From Acinetobacter sp. C32I (GTDB lineage: Bacteria; Pseudomonadota; Gammaproteobacteria; Pseudomonadales; Moraxellaceae), in NCBI RefSeq assembly GCF_023702715.1, contig NZ_CP098480.1:3286001-3350000 (forward strand): a stretch of 64,000 nucleotides of DNA, written 5' to 3'. Of the stretch, positions 37,844 through 49,222 are shown one piece after another. The position numbers and the translations under genes are program-made. Positions within the stretch are counted from its first letter, which is position 1, and every line of letters begins with the position of its first letter. The notes beneath the pieces are model-generated. The model searched no databases. It was not told where the DNA came from and saw nothing but the letters and a program-made list of their open reading frames with translations.

Positions 37844-38455
37844 TTATCTTTGTTGTATATGTTGAGACAGCCACTGTAATGCCATGATTACAGGTGCATT
37901 TCTCAACCGCCCGTTATTTAATAATGCTTCTAATGCGGAATAATCAAATAGATGAAGTTGAATATTTTCGCCTTCATCTGGCATTCCAAAAATGCCCCCG
38001 TCCTTTGGCAAATCAACTTCTGCAACATATAAATGAAAAAATTCAGAACATGCGCCTGCAGAAGGGTAGAAGCTAAATAAATGTTTTAGTGTGGTGATCT
38101 CGCAACCAGACTCTTCTAGGCTTTCACGGCGGATACAGTGTTCAGGAGATTCATCTCCATCAAGTACCCCCGCAATGACTTCGAGTTGCCATGGCGAAAC
38201 GGGATCATTCAGTGCACCAATACGAAATTGTTCAATCAGTGCAAAGCGTTGTTGTTGATCATTATAGAGTAAAACGCCAGCGGCTTCTGGCCGATGAACC
38301 AATTCACGTTGAATTATAGGTGAATAATCTTCTCGATGAAATAACCGATGTTTTAAGCTCACTTTCTCAACTTGAATGAATCCCCGAAATAGAGGTTCTC
38401 GAGATTCTATCGTAACGTCGGTTGCTGAGTAGCTGGCGTGGTCAAGAATAGTCAT
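37844..38455 (-). CDS. nudF: ADP-ribose pyrophosphatase NudF
   Basis: 203 residues from ATG 38455; a TTG two codons upstream is possible. The Nudix box GVLDGDESPEHCIRRESLEESG conforms to G-x5-E-x7-R-E-x2-E-E-x-G. The N-terminal strand-swapped region and YSPIIQRELVHRPEAAGVLLYN fit the ADPR pyrophosphatase subfamily. It hydrolyses ADP-ribose to AMP and ribose-5-phosphate. Confidence 0.9.
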   Translation of the reverse strand: MTILDHASYSATDVTIESREPLFRGFIQVEKVSLKHRLFHREDYSPIIQRELVHRPEAAGVLLYNDQQQRFALIEQFRIGALNDPVSPWQLEVIAGVLDGDESPEHCIRRESLEESGCEITTLKHLFSFYPSAGACSEFFHLYVAEVDLPKDGGIFGMPDEGENIQLHLFDYSALEALLNNGRLRNAPVIMALQWLSQHIQQR

Positions 38456-38530
38456 CTTCAATCAGGATGAGATTGTACATATCTCATCCTAACCGAGAAT
38501 GATTCGCAGGAAAATCTTTTTTTAGTCGAT

Positions 38531-40456
<1,926 letters not shown>

Positions 40457-40521
40457 TCAAGCACGACCAAAAACAATGGCGGATTTATCTCTATGATAAA
40501 TAAGAGCTAAGTTTTTGCTGG

Positions 40522-40627
40522 GCTTGATTCCTACGCAGGTTTTAACCTGATCAGGTTCAACGGTACTTGTCTTTAAATTGGATGATTAAGACAATCTCAG
40601 CAGTTCGTTAACTGCGCTCCGTCAAGC
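40522..40627 (-). ncRNA. TPP riboswitch (THI element) of thiC
   Basis: Read on the minus strand, the aptamer is closed by GCTTGA / TCAAGC and contains the diagnostic CTGAGA core and ACCTGATCAGG with GCGTAGGAA. It ends about 95 nt before the thiC start, and would repress thiC when thiamine pyrophosphate is bound. Confidence 0.93.
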
Positions 40628-40666
40628 TAGGTATTTAGACTAACAGATTTAAAAAAAAATGCTTGT

Positions 40667-41770
40667 TTAATTGATGTTGTATTGAATACAAATCGCATCC
40701 TGATGACAGTCTCGATAATCAGTACTCTCAAAGGGTGATTTCAGTTGTAATAGCTCGTGCAGTTGTTCACTTGAATTGCTTTCAGGGCTGTCTGTGACCG
40801 TATTTGCAGTGGTGAGAGCAAACTTTTGCTGACGCTGATCTAATGGTGTGCTTGAGAAGTTTAAGTATTTTTGTGCCACTTTAGCCAAATGACTATTGTT
40901 CTGTTTGGCTAGGTGTTGGATCTGTTCTAAGGCCTCTTTGTCTGTATCTTGATCTGATGCCAGTCCAGTATAAGGGACGGGTGCAGGTGTATTGTCTGAA
41001 CCGAAGAAGATTAAAAAAGTGTATTCATCCAATAGGCGTTGAGCGTCTTTGGCAAAATAGCTTTTAGGGTATTGCTGTAGATATTTTTCCCAAAATAAAG
41101 CCCGTTCAATCAACTCCGCCCATGAAGCGTTAATTGCCGCATCGATGTAGAATAAGTCCTGATTATCTTTTGCCATTCGTTGCACAAAGATTTTTTGTTC
41201 AATAGGTAGTGATGGTGCAAAAATGTCCAAAACATATTGCGGTTGGCGACGGTAGTCAATGATGCCTTCACCTTGATCTTGTAATTCAATATAAGCTTGT
41301 CCTCGATGTTGCAATAAATACTGATCTCGAGGTGAGAGTTTTTTAAAGAGCTCTGGTTTGGCCTGAAAATTTTTGATTTGCTGGATTGATTGCCACGAAG
41401 AATCTTGTTCCATTAAGCGATATAGATATTCTTCAAGATTCAAAAATTGATCATAGCCTGTCTTGCTTTGATGTCCTTGCATGAAACGCATATACATATT
41501 GCTTGAGCTTTGCAGCCATTGTAATTGTTGAGTATTCTTGGCCTGAGAAACGCACTGTTTGAGCTGAGCATTGATTTGGTTTAATGCTTCAATACTGCTG
41601 CGGTCATCAATGTTTTGCATTGCCTGCGCTAAGTTTTGACACGCCTTTTGTGTGGTAGATGTTTTGATCGCTTGTTGTTGGGTCTGTTCATTTGTATGGG
41701 TCGGTTGTGGTGATTTTTGGCAGCCGAGCAATAAAGCACTGCTCATCAGGCAAAGAGTAAAAAAACGCAT
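40667..41770 (-). CDS. Lipoprotein of unknown function
   Basis: 367 residues. The signal peptide ends in a lipobox (LLLGC, Cys17), so the mature protein is membrane-anchored, probably periplasmic. The linker is Gln/Thr-rich; the rest is strongly helical with repeated Ala/Leu/Tyr patterns that could be TPR-like. The tail carries two Cys residues (DCHQDAICIQ) that may pair. I do not recognise the family. It lies between thiC (riboswitch side) and divergent phoU. Confidence 0.65.
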   Translation of the reverse strand: MRFFTLCLMSSALLLGCQKSPQPTHTNEQTQQQAIKTSTTQKACQNLAQAMQNIDDRSSIEALNQINAQLKQCVSQAKNTQQLQWLQSSSNMYMRFMQGHQSKTGYDQFLNLEEYLYRLMEQDSSWQSIQQIKNFQAKPELFKKLSPRDQYLLQHRGQAYIELQDQGEGIIDYRRQPQYVLDIFAPSLPIEQKIFVQRMAKDNQDLFYIDAAINASWAELIERALFWEKYLQQYPKSYFAKDAQRLLDEYTFLIFFGSDNTPAPVPYTGLASDQDTDKEALEQIQHLAKQNNSHLAKVAQKYLNFSSTPLDQRQQKFALTTANTVTDSPESNSSEQLHELLQLKSPFESTDYRDCHQDAICIQYNIN

Positions 41771-41848
41771 AATAAAATTCTTTGTTGGTGATTGTTATAG
41801 CAGTAGGATTATAAAGAGCATGATATAAAGATGAAATCAGCTTATAGG

Positions 41849-41866
41849 CTGTCATAAAACTTTCAT
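41849..41866 (+). promoter_or_regulatory. Pho box upstream of phoU
   Basis: CTGTCAT-AAAA-CTTTCAT: two 7-bp direct repeats spaced by 4 bp, the PhoB arrangement, differing from the consensus CTGTCAT pair at one base. It lies 55 bp before the phoU start codon. Confidence 0.75.
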
Positions 41867-41921
41867 CATTCCTATGTTTTAATCACCAATCATTTTTCCA
41901 TGTGTCTAGTGGAGGCATACT

Positions 41922-42644
41922 GTGAGCCCAAGCAATCCTGTGTTAAGTCATCATATTTCTTCACAATTTAATGAAGACTTACAAGATGTGCACACCAAGT
42001 TTATGACCATGGGTGGATTAGTGGAGCAACAAGTTGCCAATGCAATTCATGCTTTATTAGACACAGATGCGAACTTAGCGATCGATGTACAGTTCAAAGA
42101 CAATGCAGTGAATCAATTCGAACGCGATATTGATGAAGGTCTAACCTTGATTTTGGCTCGCCGTCATCCTGCAGCCATTGACTTGCGCATGGTGATTGCG
42201 ATGAGCAAGGCCAATACTGATTTAGAACGTATTGGTGACGAGGCTGCAAAAATTGCCCGTATTGCGCAAACCTTGTGTGAAGAGGGTGAGTCACCACGCG
42301 GTTATATGGAAACCCGTCATATTGGTAACCAAGTACGTGTCATGATTCATGATGCCTTGGATGCATTTGCACGCTTAGATGTTGAGCAAGCGCTAAAGGT
42401 GGTGATGGCAGATGTGGATATTGACCGTGAATATCAGTCAGCAACACGTACCTTAATGACCTATATGATTGAAGATCCGCGTCATATCTCAAGAGTGATT
42501 AATGTGATGTGGGTGTTGCGTTCATTGGAGCGCATTGGCGACCATGCACGTAATATTTCGGAACAAGTGATTTATATGGCGAAAGGGACGGATGTGCGCC
42601 ATACCAGTATTGAAGAAATTGAACAGAAAGTGCATCAAAAATAA
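41922..42644 (+). CDS. phoU: Phosphate signalling protein PhoU
   Basis: 240 residues starting at GTG 41922 with a perfect GGAGG 6 nt upstream. It has two homologous three-helix bundles, each with the metal-binding E/D-x3-D pattern (NTDLERIGDEAAKIA and RSLERIGDHARNISE). PhoU mediates inhibition of PhoR/PhoB by the Pst transporter. No pst genes adjoin it, so here it is a monocistronic Pho-regulon member under its own Pho box. Confidence 0.93.
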   Translation: MSPSNPVLSHHISSQFNEDLQDVHTKFMTMGGLVEQQVANAIHALLDTDANLAIDVQFKDNAVNQFERDIDEGLTLILARRHPAAIDLRMVIAMSKANTDLERIGDEAAKIARIAQTLCEEGESPRGYMETRHIGNQVRVMIHDALDAFARLDVEQALKVVMADVDIDREYQSATRTLMTYMIEDPRHISRVINVMWVLRSLERIGDHARNISEQVIYMAKGTDVRHTSIEEIEQKVHQK

Positions 42645-42666
42645 TTATGTAAAAATCACATAACTA

Positions 42667-42694
42667 AAAGCCGCTTTAAATAGGCGGTTTTTTT
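42667..42694 (+). terminator. Terminator of phoU
   Basis: Stem AAAGCCGC / GCGGTTTT (one G-T pair) with an 8-nt loop, then T-run. Confidence 0.8.
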
Positions 42695-42713
42695 ATGCAT
42701 GAAATTCAGACAT

Positions 42714-42799
42714 AAAAAAATCCCAGACTTCGGGGGAAAAGTCTGGGAGAGAAATTTCATGCGTTACGTGAGATATCAACGTATCTCTTTGTCCTTCTG
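42714..42799 (-). ncRNA. Candidate new small RNA (about 86 nt)
   Basis: On the minus strand, a promoter (-35 ATGACA 42829-42834, 17-bp spacer, -10 TATAGT 42806-42811) predicts a start near 42799. The RNA would contain a 6-bp hairpin (42770-42787), a single-stranded linker, and a rho-independent terminator: 10-bp stem (42721-42730 / 42739-42748) with C-rich loop TTCCCCCG and seven T. No convincing protein gene lies here. Unrelated to the yggX terminator, which is 90 bp upstream. Confidence 0.55.
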
Positions 42800-42887
42800 A
42801 ATCCAACTATACGGGGTGGGGTGGAGGGTGTCATGTAGACAACTGTGTATACTCTGTAAGGCTTTATTACTTATGTAGATATCACGT

Positions 42888-42917
42888 AAAAAGAGAGCTG
42901 TTTTCAGCTCTCTTTTT
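42888..42917 (-). terminator. Terminator of argH-yggX
   Basis: 13-bp stem AAAAAGAGAGCTG / CAGCTCTCTTTTT with loop TTTT; functional on both strands. Confidence 0.9.
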
Positions 42918-42940
42918 GCGGTAGGGTGGGACCATACAGC

Positions 42941-43213
42941 TTATTTTTGTTCAGTCCAACCTTCTGCTTTTTCTACACTTTCATCGTTATTGAAGAATTT
43001 CTCCCGTTGTTCTTCAAGAAACTTTTTCGCATCAGGTTCAAATACATTCAAACGTTTCTCATTAATCAAGGTGGTTTGGTGTTTTAACCATTCCTGCCAT
43101 GCCTGTTTTGAAATGGTTTCAAATAGCTCTTGGCCTTTTGGACCCGGAAAGGGTGCAAAGTCCAAACCTTCAAGCTCTTGTTTGTATTTGCGGCAAAGTA
43201 CTTGTCTAGTCAT
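42941..43213 (-). CDS. yggX: Oxidative damage protection protein YggX
   Basis: 90 residues from the second of two adjacent ATGs (43213), because AAGGA is 6 nt from it and the family begins M-[ST]-R. Conserved features are the early Cys (VLCRKY) and the [20 protein letters not shown] block. YggX protects Fe-S clusters and helps iron trafficking under oxidative stress. It is 9 bp downstream of argH and ends in a terminator. Confidence 0.92.
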   Translation of the reverse strand: MTRQVLCRKYKQELEGLDFAPFPGPKGQELFETISKQAWQEWLKHQTTLINEKRLNVFEPDAKKFLEEQREKFFNNDESVEKAEGWTEQK

Positions 43214-43222
43214 CATTAATCC

Positions 43223-44656
43223 TTAAGCGTATAACTGTTCTAGGCGAGTGTGTGCACGTGCAATCGCAGCTTCGACCTGTTTTGGTGAGGTGCCGCCAAT
43301 ATGATCACGTGCATTGACAGACGCTTCTAAAGTGAGGGCCTTGTCAAATACATCGGCTTCGATCAAATCAGAGAACTGTTGCAGCTGTTCTAGTGTCAGT
43401 TCAGATAAATCTTTTTCTTCTGCAACACCTAAAGCCACGGCTTTACCAACAATTTCATGGGCATCACGGAAAGCAACGCCATTTTTGACCAGGTAGTCGG
43501 CAAGATCGGTTGCAGTGGAGAAACCACGTAAAGCGGCTTCACGCATAATCTCAATATTGGGTACAAGGGCTGGAACCATGTCTGCGAAAGCCATGAGTGA
43601 ACCACGAACGGTATCAATCGCATCAAACAAAGGTTCTTTATCTTCTTGGTTGTCTTTATTGTAGGCCAATGGCTGACCTTTCATTAAGGTCAATAAGCTA
43701 ATCAAGTCGCCAAAGACACGACCTGACTTACCACGCACCAGTTCTGGTACATCTGGATTTTTCTTCTGTGGCATGATTGAAGAACCTGTACAGAAGCGGT
43801 CTGGAATATTCACAAACTTAAACTGCGCTGAGGTCCATAAAATGAGTTCTTCAGACATACGAGATAAATGCATCATGATCAAAGATGCGGCTGCATTAAA
43901 TTCAATGGCAAAGTCACGGTCAGACACCGCATCCAACGAGTTTTCTGAAACGGCTTCGAAACCGAGAAGTTCTGCAGTATAAGCACGATCAATCGGGTAG
44001 GTTGTACCTGCCAAAGCTGCTGAGCCGAGCGGCATACGATTGACACGTTTACGGCAGTCCTGCAGGCGTTCAGTATCACGCACTAACATTTCAAACCAAG
44101 CCAATAAATGATGACCAAAGGTCACAGGCTGAGCGGTTTGTAGATGGGTGAAACCTGGCATAATGGTGTTGGTATTGTTGCTTGCCAAACCCAGTAAGCC
44201 TTTCTGTAAGCGCAGTAATAGGCCTAAGATGTCATCAATCTCATCACGCAAATATAAGCGAATGTCAGTTGCAACTTGGTCATTACGGCTACGACCAGTA
44301 TGTAATTTTTTTCCTGTAATGCCGATCCGTTGAGTCAAGCGAGACTCAATGTTCATATGTACGTCTTCTAAATCAATGCGCCATTCAAAGTTGCCAGCCT
44401 CAATTTCAGCTTTAATGGTGCTCAAACCTTGGATAATGTCATCGCGTTCAGCTTCAGTCAGGACACCGACTTTGGCAAGCATGGTGGCATGCGCAATTGA
44501 ACCTGCAATATCTTGTTTATAAAAACGTTGGTCAAATTGCACAGATGCGGTAAATTCTGCAACAAAAGCATCTGTTGCTTCAGAGAAGCGACCGCCCCAC
44601 ATTCCAGAGGTTTGATTCGGGTTGGCTGAAGAAGAGGATTGAGAAGATGTGGTCAT
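43223..44656 (-). CDS. argH: Argininosuccinate lyase
   Basis: 477 residues. After a Ser-rich 15-residue lead, the family sequence starts [11 protein letters not shown]. The fumarase-superfamily signature [12 protein letters not shown] is present, and the catalytic His lies in [15 protein letters not shown]. It splits argininosuccinate into arginine and fumarate. The start codon overlaps the divergent AlgZ-type kinase gene. In Pseudomonas, argH also adjoins algZR, so this order is ancient. Confidence 0.95.
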   Translation of the reverse strand: MTTSSQSSSSANPNQTSGMWGGRFSEATDAFVAEFTASVQFDQRFYKQDIAGSIAHATMLAKVGVLTEAERDDIIQGLSTIKAEIEAGNFEWRIDLEDVHMNIESRLTQRIGITGKKLHTGRSRNDQVATDIRLYLRDEIDDILGLLLRLQKGLLGLASNNTNTIMPGFTHLQTAQPVTFGHHLLAWFEMLVRDTERLQDCRKRVNRMPLGSAALAGTTYPIDRAYTAELLGFEAVSENSLDAVSDRDFAIEFNAAASLIMMHLSRMSEELILWTSAQFKFVNIPDRFCTGSSIMPQKKNPDVPELVRGKSGRVFGDLISLLTLMKGQPLAYNKDNQEDKEPLFDAIDTVRGSLMAFADMVPALVPNIEIMREAALRGFSTATDLADYLVKNGVAFRDAHEIVGKAVALGVAEEKDLSELTLEQLQQFSDLIEADVFDKALTLEASVNARDHIGGTSPKQVEAAIARAHTRLEQLYA

Positions 44657-45789
44657 GGCGGCTCAGCAAAATAAAAAAGAGTATAGCAAATCCAAACGCA
44701 GTTGCCGAAACTCGACGTAAGAAGTTATCGCAAACTCGTCAGGGGAATCCATCAGGCTCCTATTTTTTTACGAAAATTGGCCAATGGCAATACTTATTGG
44801 AATTAATTGTTGCAAGTAATGTCTTGGCGATGGTGCTGGCATTGGCTGAAGCGCGGTCATGGCAAGCCTTGGAGGGCTTTCGTGTACTGCAATATATGTT
44901 TTTTATTAATTGGGTGATTTTATCGTTCGCGACAGTTGTTGATTACTTTAAGGATTTTTTTGCTAAGTTTAGCCAGAAAATAGCCTTGATAATGGGCTTC
45001 GTGTTACTACAACTGATTGTGCTGTTGACCACTTGTGTGATTAATCTGATTCAATATTGGGCTTCGCGTTCGGGTTCATTTTCGGACGAAATCCTATTTC
45101 AGGGCACCAGTTTGCATTTAGGCTATGGCGTTTTGCTGGGGGCTTTCTGCTTGCGTTATTTATATATGCGTGAGCAATGGATGAACCAGCAGTATAGTGA
45201 ACTGAATGCTCGGATTCAGGCGATGCAGGCACGCATTCACCCGCATTTTTTATTTAATAGTATGAATAGTGTGGTGAGCTTAATTGCGATTGACCCTGAA
45301 AAAGCTGAACAGATGTTGATTAATTTGTCACGCTTATTCAGAGCCAGCTTTCAAGAGCTGAAATTGGTGAGTCTGGCCGAGGAAATTGACTTATGTCAGC
45401 ACTATTTAAGTATTGAAAAGATTCGTTTAGGTGCGCGTTTGAATGTAGAATGGAATATACAGGCAACACCGATTGAATTAAAACGGGTGACGATTCCGTT
45501 ATTGACGTTGCAACCTTTGCTGGAGAATAGTATTTTTCATGGGGTAGAAAAAATTTTACAACCTTCAACCATTAGTGTATTGGTTGAAATATTGCAAAAT
45601 CAAGTCAGTATAGTCATTACTAACCCTTATTCTCACGATACAATAAAATCGAGACAGGGAAATGGTATTGCGATAGATAATGTGAAGCAGCGCTTGAAAG
45701 CTTATTATGGGCAAACGGTTAAGTTTCAGGTTTATGGGGGAACGTCGTTATATACGACCGTGGTGAGCTACCACTATCGAGTAAAATAA
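44647..45789 (+). CDS. algZ: AlgZ/FimS-like (LytS-type) sensor histidine kinase
   Basis: 380 residues from ATG 44647 (AGAGGA upstream); no other start codon occurs before the first membrane helix, so the gene must begin within or beside argH. A basic N-terminus is followed by about four membrane helices (residues about 45-175), then a His_kinase domain with the phosphorylation site [11 protein letters not shown] and a GHKL ATPase that lacks classical N/G boxes ([12 protein letters not shown]). It pairs with the LytTR regulator downstream. Confidence 0.85.
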   Translation: MWSWRLSKIKKSIANPNAVAETRRKKLSQTRQGNPSGSYFFTKIGQWQYLLELIVASNVLAMVLALAEARSWQALEGFRVLQYMFFINWVILSFATVVDYFKDFFAKFSQKIALIMGFVLLQLIVLLTTCVINLIQYWASRSGSFSDEILFQGTSLHLGYGVLLGAFCLRYLYMREQWMNQQYSELNARIQAMQARIHPHFLFNSMNSVVSLIAIDPEKAEQMLINLSRLFRASFQELKLVSLAEEIDLCQHYLSIEKIRLGARLNVEWNIQATPIELKRVTIPLLTLQPLLENSIFHGVEKILQPSTISVLVEILQNQVSIVITNPYSHDTIKSRQGNGIAIDNVKQRLKAYYGQTVKFQVYGGTSLYTTVVSYHYRVK

Positions 45790-45846
45790 TAAGTCAAGTT
45801 AACCATAAAAAATATGGATGAAGTTAACGGTGACAAGGAGGAGAGG

Positions 45847-46587
45847 ATGAGAGTTCTGATTGCTGATGATGAGCCTCTCGCAGTAGAGCGTTTGTCACGT
45901 TTAGTGACCCAGATGGGGCACGAAGTCGTTGCAACGGCGCATCATGGTCAGGATGTGTTAAATCATATTGAAAACGACTCACCTGATGTCGTTTTATTGG
46001 ATATTCAAATGCCTGGGATGAATGGTTTGGAATGTGCTGAACAACTCAGCCAGCTCAATCCACGTCCTGCGATTATTTTTTGCACGGCATATGATCAACA
46101 TGCATTGGAAGCATTTAAATTTCAAGCACAAGGATATTTACTTAAACCTGTTGCACAACAAGATCTACAGCAGGTGTTTAATCATTTAACTCAACTTACC
46201 CAAGCACAAGTGACGGGTTTACAACAACAAGACGATATGTACGATACCAAAGCACAACGCCATCAAATTGCTGCGAAAACTTATCGCGGAGTGGAACTGA
46301 TTCCCTTAGAAAATGTGTATTATTTTTTAGCAGATCAGAAATATGTCACTGTACGCCATAAAAATGGCAGTGTACTGATTGATGAAACCCTCAAGGATCT
46401 GGAGCTGGAATTTGCTGATCGCTTTATCCGAATCCATCGTAATGCACTGGTCTCACTCGACTATCTTGAAGGGTTGGAGTTGGTGACGGCAGGACAATAT
46501 CAGGTGCGGTTGCGTGAACTGGATGAGCGTTTGTCGGTCAGTCGCCGTCATTTGCCAAGTTTAAGAGAATGTATGCATCAATTATAA
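45847..46587 (+). CDS. algR: AlgR-like LytTR response regulator
   Basis: 246 residues from ATG 45847 behind AAGGAGG; an upstream ATG at 45814 would add 11 odd residues. The receiver has Asp7-Asp8 and acceptor Asp52 (VVLLDIQMPG); the LytTR DNA-binding domain covers about 145-245 (RFIRIHRNALVSLDYLEGL). In Pseudomonas AlgR drives type IV pilus minor pilin and alginate genes. A Gln-rich linker joins the domains. Confidence 0.88.
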   Translation: MRVLIADDEPLAVERLSRLVTQMGHEVVATAHHGQDVLNHIENDSPDVVLLDIQMPGMNGLECAEQLSQLNPRPAIIFCTAYDQHALEAFKFQAQGYLLKPVAQQDLQQVFNHLTQLTQAQVTGLQQQDDMYDTKAQRHQIAAKTYRGVELIPLENVYYFLADQKYVTVRHKNGSVLIDETLKDLELEFADRFIRIHRNALVSLDYLEGLELVTAGQYQVRLRELDERLSVSRRHLPSLRECMHQL

Positions 46588-46698
46588 AACCCGATTTTTC
46601 AGCGGAATGATTGCTTACTTTATGATTTTTTACTTGCAATTTCAGGTGATCAAGTTAAGTTTGGAACAATTGCTTTGATCAATACTTCACTTGAATTT

Positions 46699-47616
46699 AT
46701 GAAAACCTTAAAAATTGCAACTCGACAAAGCCCGCTTGCGCTCTGGCAGGCGGAGCATATTCGTTCTCGTTTAAATGCGCTTTATCCAGATTTAACGGTT
46801 GAATTGCTTAAGTTTGTAACGCAAGGCGACAAGATTCTGGATACACCTTTGGCAAAAATTGGTGGTAAAGGTTTATTCGTAAAAGAGCTAGAAGCAGCAT
46901 TGCTGGATGGGCGTGCTGATTTGGCAGTGCACTCGATGAAAGATGTACCCATGCATTTGCCTGAAGGTTTGAGTTTGGCTGTCATTTGTGAACGTGAAGA
47001 TCCTTTGGATGCTTTTGTTTCCAATCATTACGCACATTTTGACGAGTTGCCACAAGGTGCAAAAGTAGGCACATCGAGCTTGCGTCGTAAATGCCAGATT
47101 TTACAGCAACGCCCAGATTTAGAGATTATTGATTTACGCGGTAATGTTGGGACGCGTTTATCCAAGCTGGATGATGGTTTGTATGATGCAATTATTTTAG
47201 CCAGCGCAGGGCTAAAACGCTTGGGTTTAGCTGATCGTATTCGCCATTGCCTAACACCTGTTGTGAGTTTGCCAGCGGTGGGTCAAGGTGCACTTGGTTT
47301 GGAATGTCGTACAGATGATGTGGAATTATTAAAGTTGATCCAACCGTTACAACATGAAGAAACTTCGATTTGTGTCCGTGCAGAACGTGCGTTCAATGCC
47401 TATCTCGAAGGCGGTTGCCAAGTGCCGATTGCGGGTTATGCGACTTTAAACGATGGTCAAGTACAGATTGAAGGCCGTGTTGGCAGTGTAGATGGCAAAA
47501 CTTTGTTGCAAGAGCAATTGGTTGGTGCAACAGTCGATGCTGAGCAATTGGGAGAACAGCTTGCTCAGCGCTTGCTGGCGCAAGGTGCGGGTGAATTGCT
47601 CAAAGCGTTGTATTAA
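46699..47616 (+). CDS. hemC: Porphobilinogen deaminase
   Basis: 305 residues from ATG 46699 ([17 protein letters not shown]), the family start; a TTG at 46675 has a better-placed GGA but adds eight unsupported residues. The dipyrromethane cofactor Cys is Cys240 ([12 protein letters not shown]). It polymerises four porphobilinogens to hydroxymethylbilane. The order algR-hemC-hemD-hemX-hemY matches Pseudomonas. The stop and the hemD start overlap (TAATG). Confidence 0.94.
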   Translation: MKTLKIATRQSPLALWQAEHIRSRLNALYPDLTVELLKFVTQGDKILDTPLAKIGGKGLFVKELEAALLDGRADLAVHSMKDVPMHLPEGLSLAVICEREDPLDAFVSNHYAHFDELPQGAKVGTSSLRRKCQILQQRPDLEIIDLRGNVGTRLSKLDDGLYDAIILASAGLKRLGLADRIRHCLTPVVSLPAVGQGALGLECRTDDVELLKLIQPLQHEETSICVRAERAFNAYLEGGCQVPIAGYATLNDGQVQIEGRVGSVDGKTLLQEQLVGATVDAEQLGEQLAQRLLAQGAGELLKALY

Positions 47617-48392
47617 TGCTGTTTATCAATACACGTCCTGATGACCGCGCCGCTGCTTTAACGCAAGCATTAAATGAAGTGGGTTATCAGGTCGAAGCAT
47701 TACCTTTACTTGAGTTGGTTGCAGAACCCTTTTCTCATGCTCTGCAACAACTTTATTTAGAGCTGACAGAGGTTCAAGCGATTGTGGTGGTGAGTCCAAC
47801 CGCTGTTGATGTTGGGATGCGCTATTTGCAACAAGCAGGTGTGCAACTTCACCAGCTTAAGTCTATTCAATGGATTGCGGTTGGGCAAACTACAGCACAA
47901 GCTTTGGCAAAATACGGGATAGAAAGTTGGGTGCCTGAGGTGGAAACTTCGGAGGGAATGCTACAACTGCCAATTTTAAAAAAGCAAAAGGATTTAAGCA
48001 AAATCGCATTCTGGCGTGGTTTGGGTGGAAGACAATTTATGATGCAGCAATTGCAGCAACAAGGTGTCGAGATCCTGAATTTTGTGCTCTATCATCGTCA
48101 GTGTCCTGAGCAGAGTTTGATTGCATTTCCTGAAATTGTAAAAAAAATAAGTTTAAATCAGCCTGTTGCGGTGCTGATCAGTAGTGAAGCGAGCTGGAAT
48201 TATTGGCAGCAACTCTGCAATCAATGTCCATGTAAGGCTGAGTGGGTTTATCTGGTTTTAGGCACACGTTTGGCTCAACTTTTGCAAACTGCCCAATCAC
48301 AGGCAATGCAAGGATTTAACATTATTCAGCTTGAAAATTTATCCGCATCAGAGATCATTCAACGCATGAGTGACTGGAAAGGACATGTATGA
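47616..48392 (+). CDS. hemD: Uroporphyrinogen-III synthase
   Basis: 258 residues. Sequence conservation in HemD is weak, but length, the opening NTRPDDRAAALTQAL and VSPTAVDVGMRYL fit the HEM4 fold. Its place right after hemC with a one-base overlap makes the assignment safe. It closes hydroxymethylbilane to uroporphyrinogen III. It overlaps hemX by four bases. Confidence 0.88.
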   Translation: MLFINTRPDDRAAALTQALNEVGYQVEALPLLELVAEPFSHALQQLYLELTEVQAIVVVSPTAVDVGMRYLQQAGVQLHQLKSIQWIAVGQTTAQALAKYGIESWVPEVETSEGMLQLPILKKQKDLSKIAFWRGLGGRQFMMQQLQQQGVEILNFVLYHRQCPEQSLIAFPEIVKKISLNQPVAVLISSEASWNYWQQLCNQCPCKAEWVYLVLGTRLAQLLQTAQSQAMQGFNIIQLENLSASEIIQRMSDWKGHV

Positions 48393-49216
48393 GAAAAATT
48401 GGTTATCTAATATTAGGATTGAGTTTATTGTGGTTGGCTAAACTCAGTTACGATGTTGCGCAATATTCTCAAACGGTACCGCAGTTACAACAACAGCTCG
48501 ATCAAACCGAGCAACGCTATGCTTTATTGAATGATCAATTTGTTGCAGTGCAGCGCCAGTTGCAAAATAGCAGTGTGGTTGAGCCTACAGATAATGTTGC
48601 AATACCGACCACGATGACGGGGATTGCGCCTGTTATTTTGATTAAACAACAGATGCAATTGGTTCAATTTGCCTTGGATCAACAGCAGTTTATTTATGCA
48701 TTGGAGCAACTTAACCAAGCTCAGCAACATATTGTTCAATATGCGGTTTCACCAGCGTTGCAGCATAGTCTGATCAAAGCCATTGAGCAGGACAAACAAA
48801 GCATTCAACAGTATGTCCTCAGTCAAACACAGCAACAGCAGCAACTGGATAACTTGTTGCAACAGCTGGATCAGAAGATTCAACAAGAAATTCAAAATCC
48901 AACCATAAGCATAGCAAAAAGTGACAGTGGTGCTTGGTGGCATTGGTTTAAATTGGAAAAGGTACAGCGCCATTCACCTGATTTAATGAGTCGTAATATT
49001 ACCCTGAAAGAAGCTCAATTACGTTTATTACTTGCTTCCCAAGCATTGCAACAAGGGCAGTTGGCCGAATATCGAAAATCAGCCTTGGAAGTGATGCAGT
49101 TACTGGCTGAATTACCCGATCAGAATAGCCAGCAAATGAAGCAACGTTTAGAGAAAATTTTAAACCTGCCTGTGGTGCCTACACCGAAATTAACCACATT
49201 GGGTTTGTTGGGATAA
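48389..49216 (+). CDS. hemX: HemX-like membrane protein
   Basis: 275 residues. One N-terminal membrane helix (about residues 4-20) anchors a long Gln-rich coiled-coil periplasmic part; the HemX signature is the ISIAKSD..WWHWF..KVQRH segment near residue 175. Unlike some enteric HemX it has no methyltransferase domain. The biochemical role is unproven; it is always linked to hemC/D/Y. It overlaps hemD by four bases, with hemY 6 bp downstream. Confidence 0.8.
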   Translation: MRKIGYLILGLSLLWLAKLSYDVAQYSQTVPQLQQQLDQTEQRYALLNDQFVAVQRQLQNSSVVEPTDNVAIPTTMTGIAPVILIKQQMQLVQFALDQQQFIYALEQLNQAQQHIVQYAVSPALQHSLIKAIEQDKQSIQQYVLSQTQQQQQLDNLLQQLDQKIQQEIQNPTISIAKSDSGAWWHWFKLEKVQRHSPDLMSRNITLKEAQLRLLLASQALQQGQLAEYRKSALEVMQLLAELPDQNSQQMKQRLEKILNLPVVPTPKLTTLGLLG

Positions 49217-49222
49217 GGCATT

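Noticed and set aside
42813..42828. G-rich tract (GGGGTGGGGTGGAGGG) as a possible G-quadruplex
   Set aside because: Only three tracts reach three G; it is more simply the spacer of the minus-strand promoter. Left as unproven.
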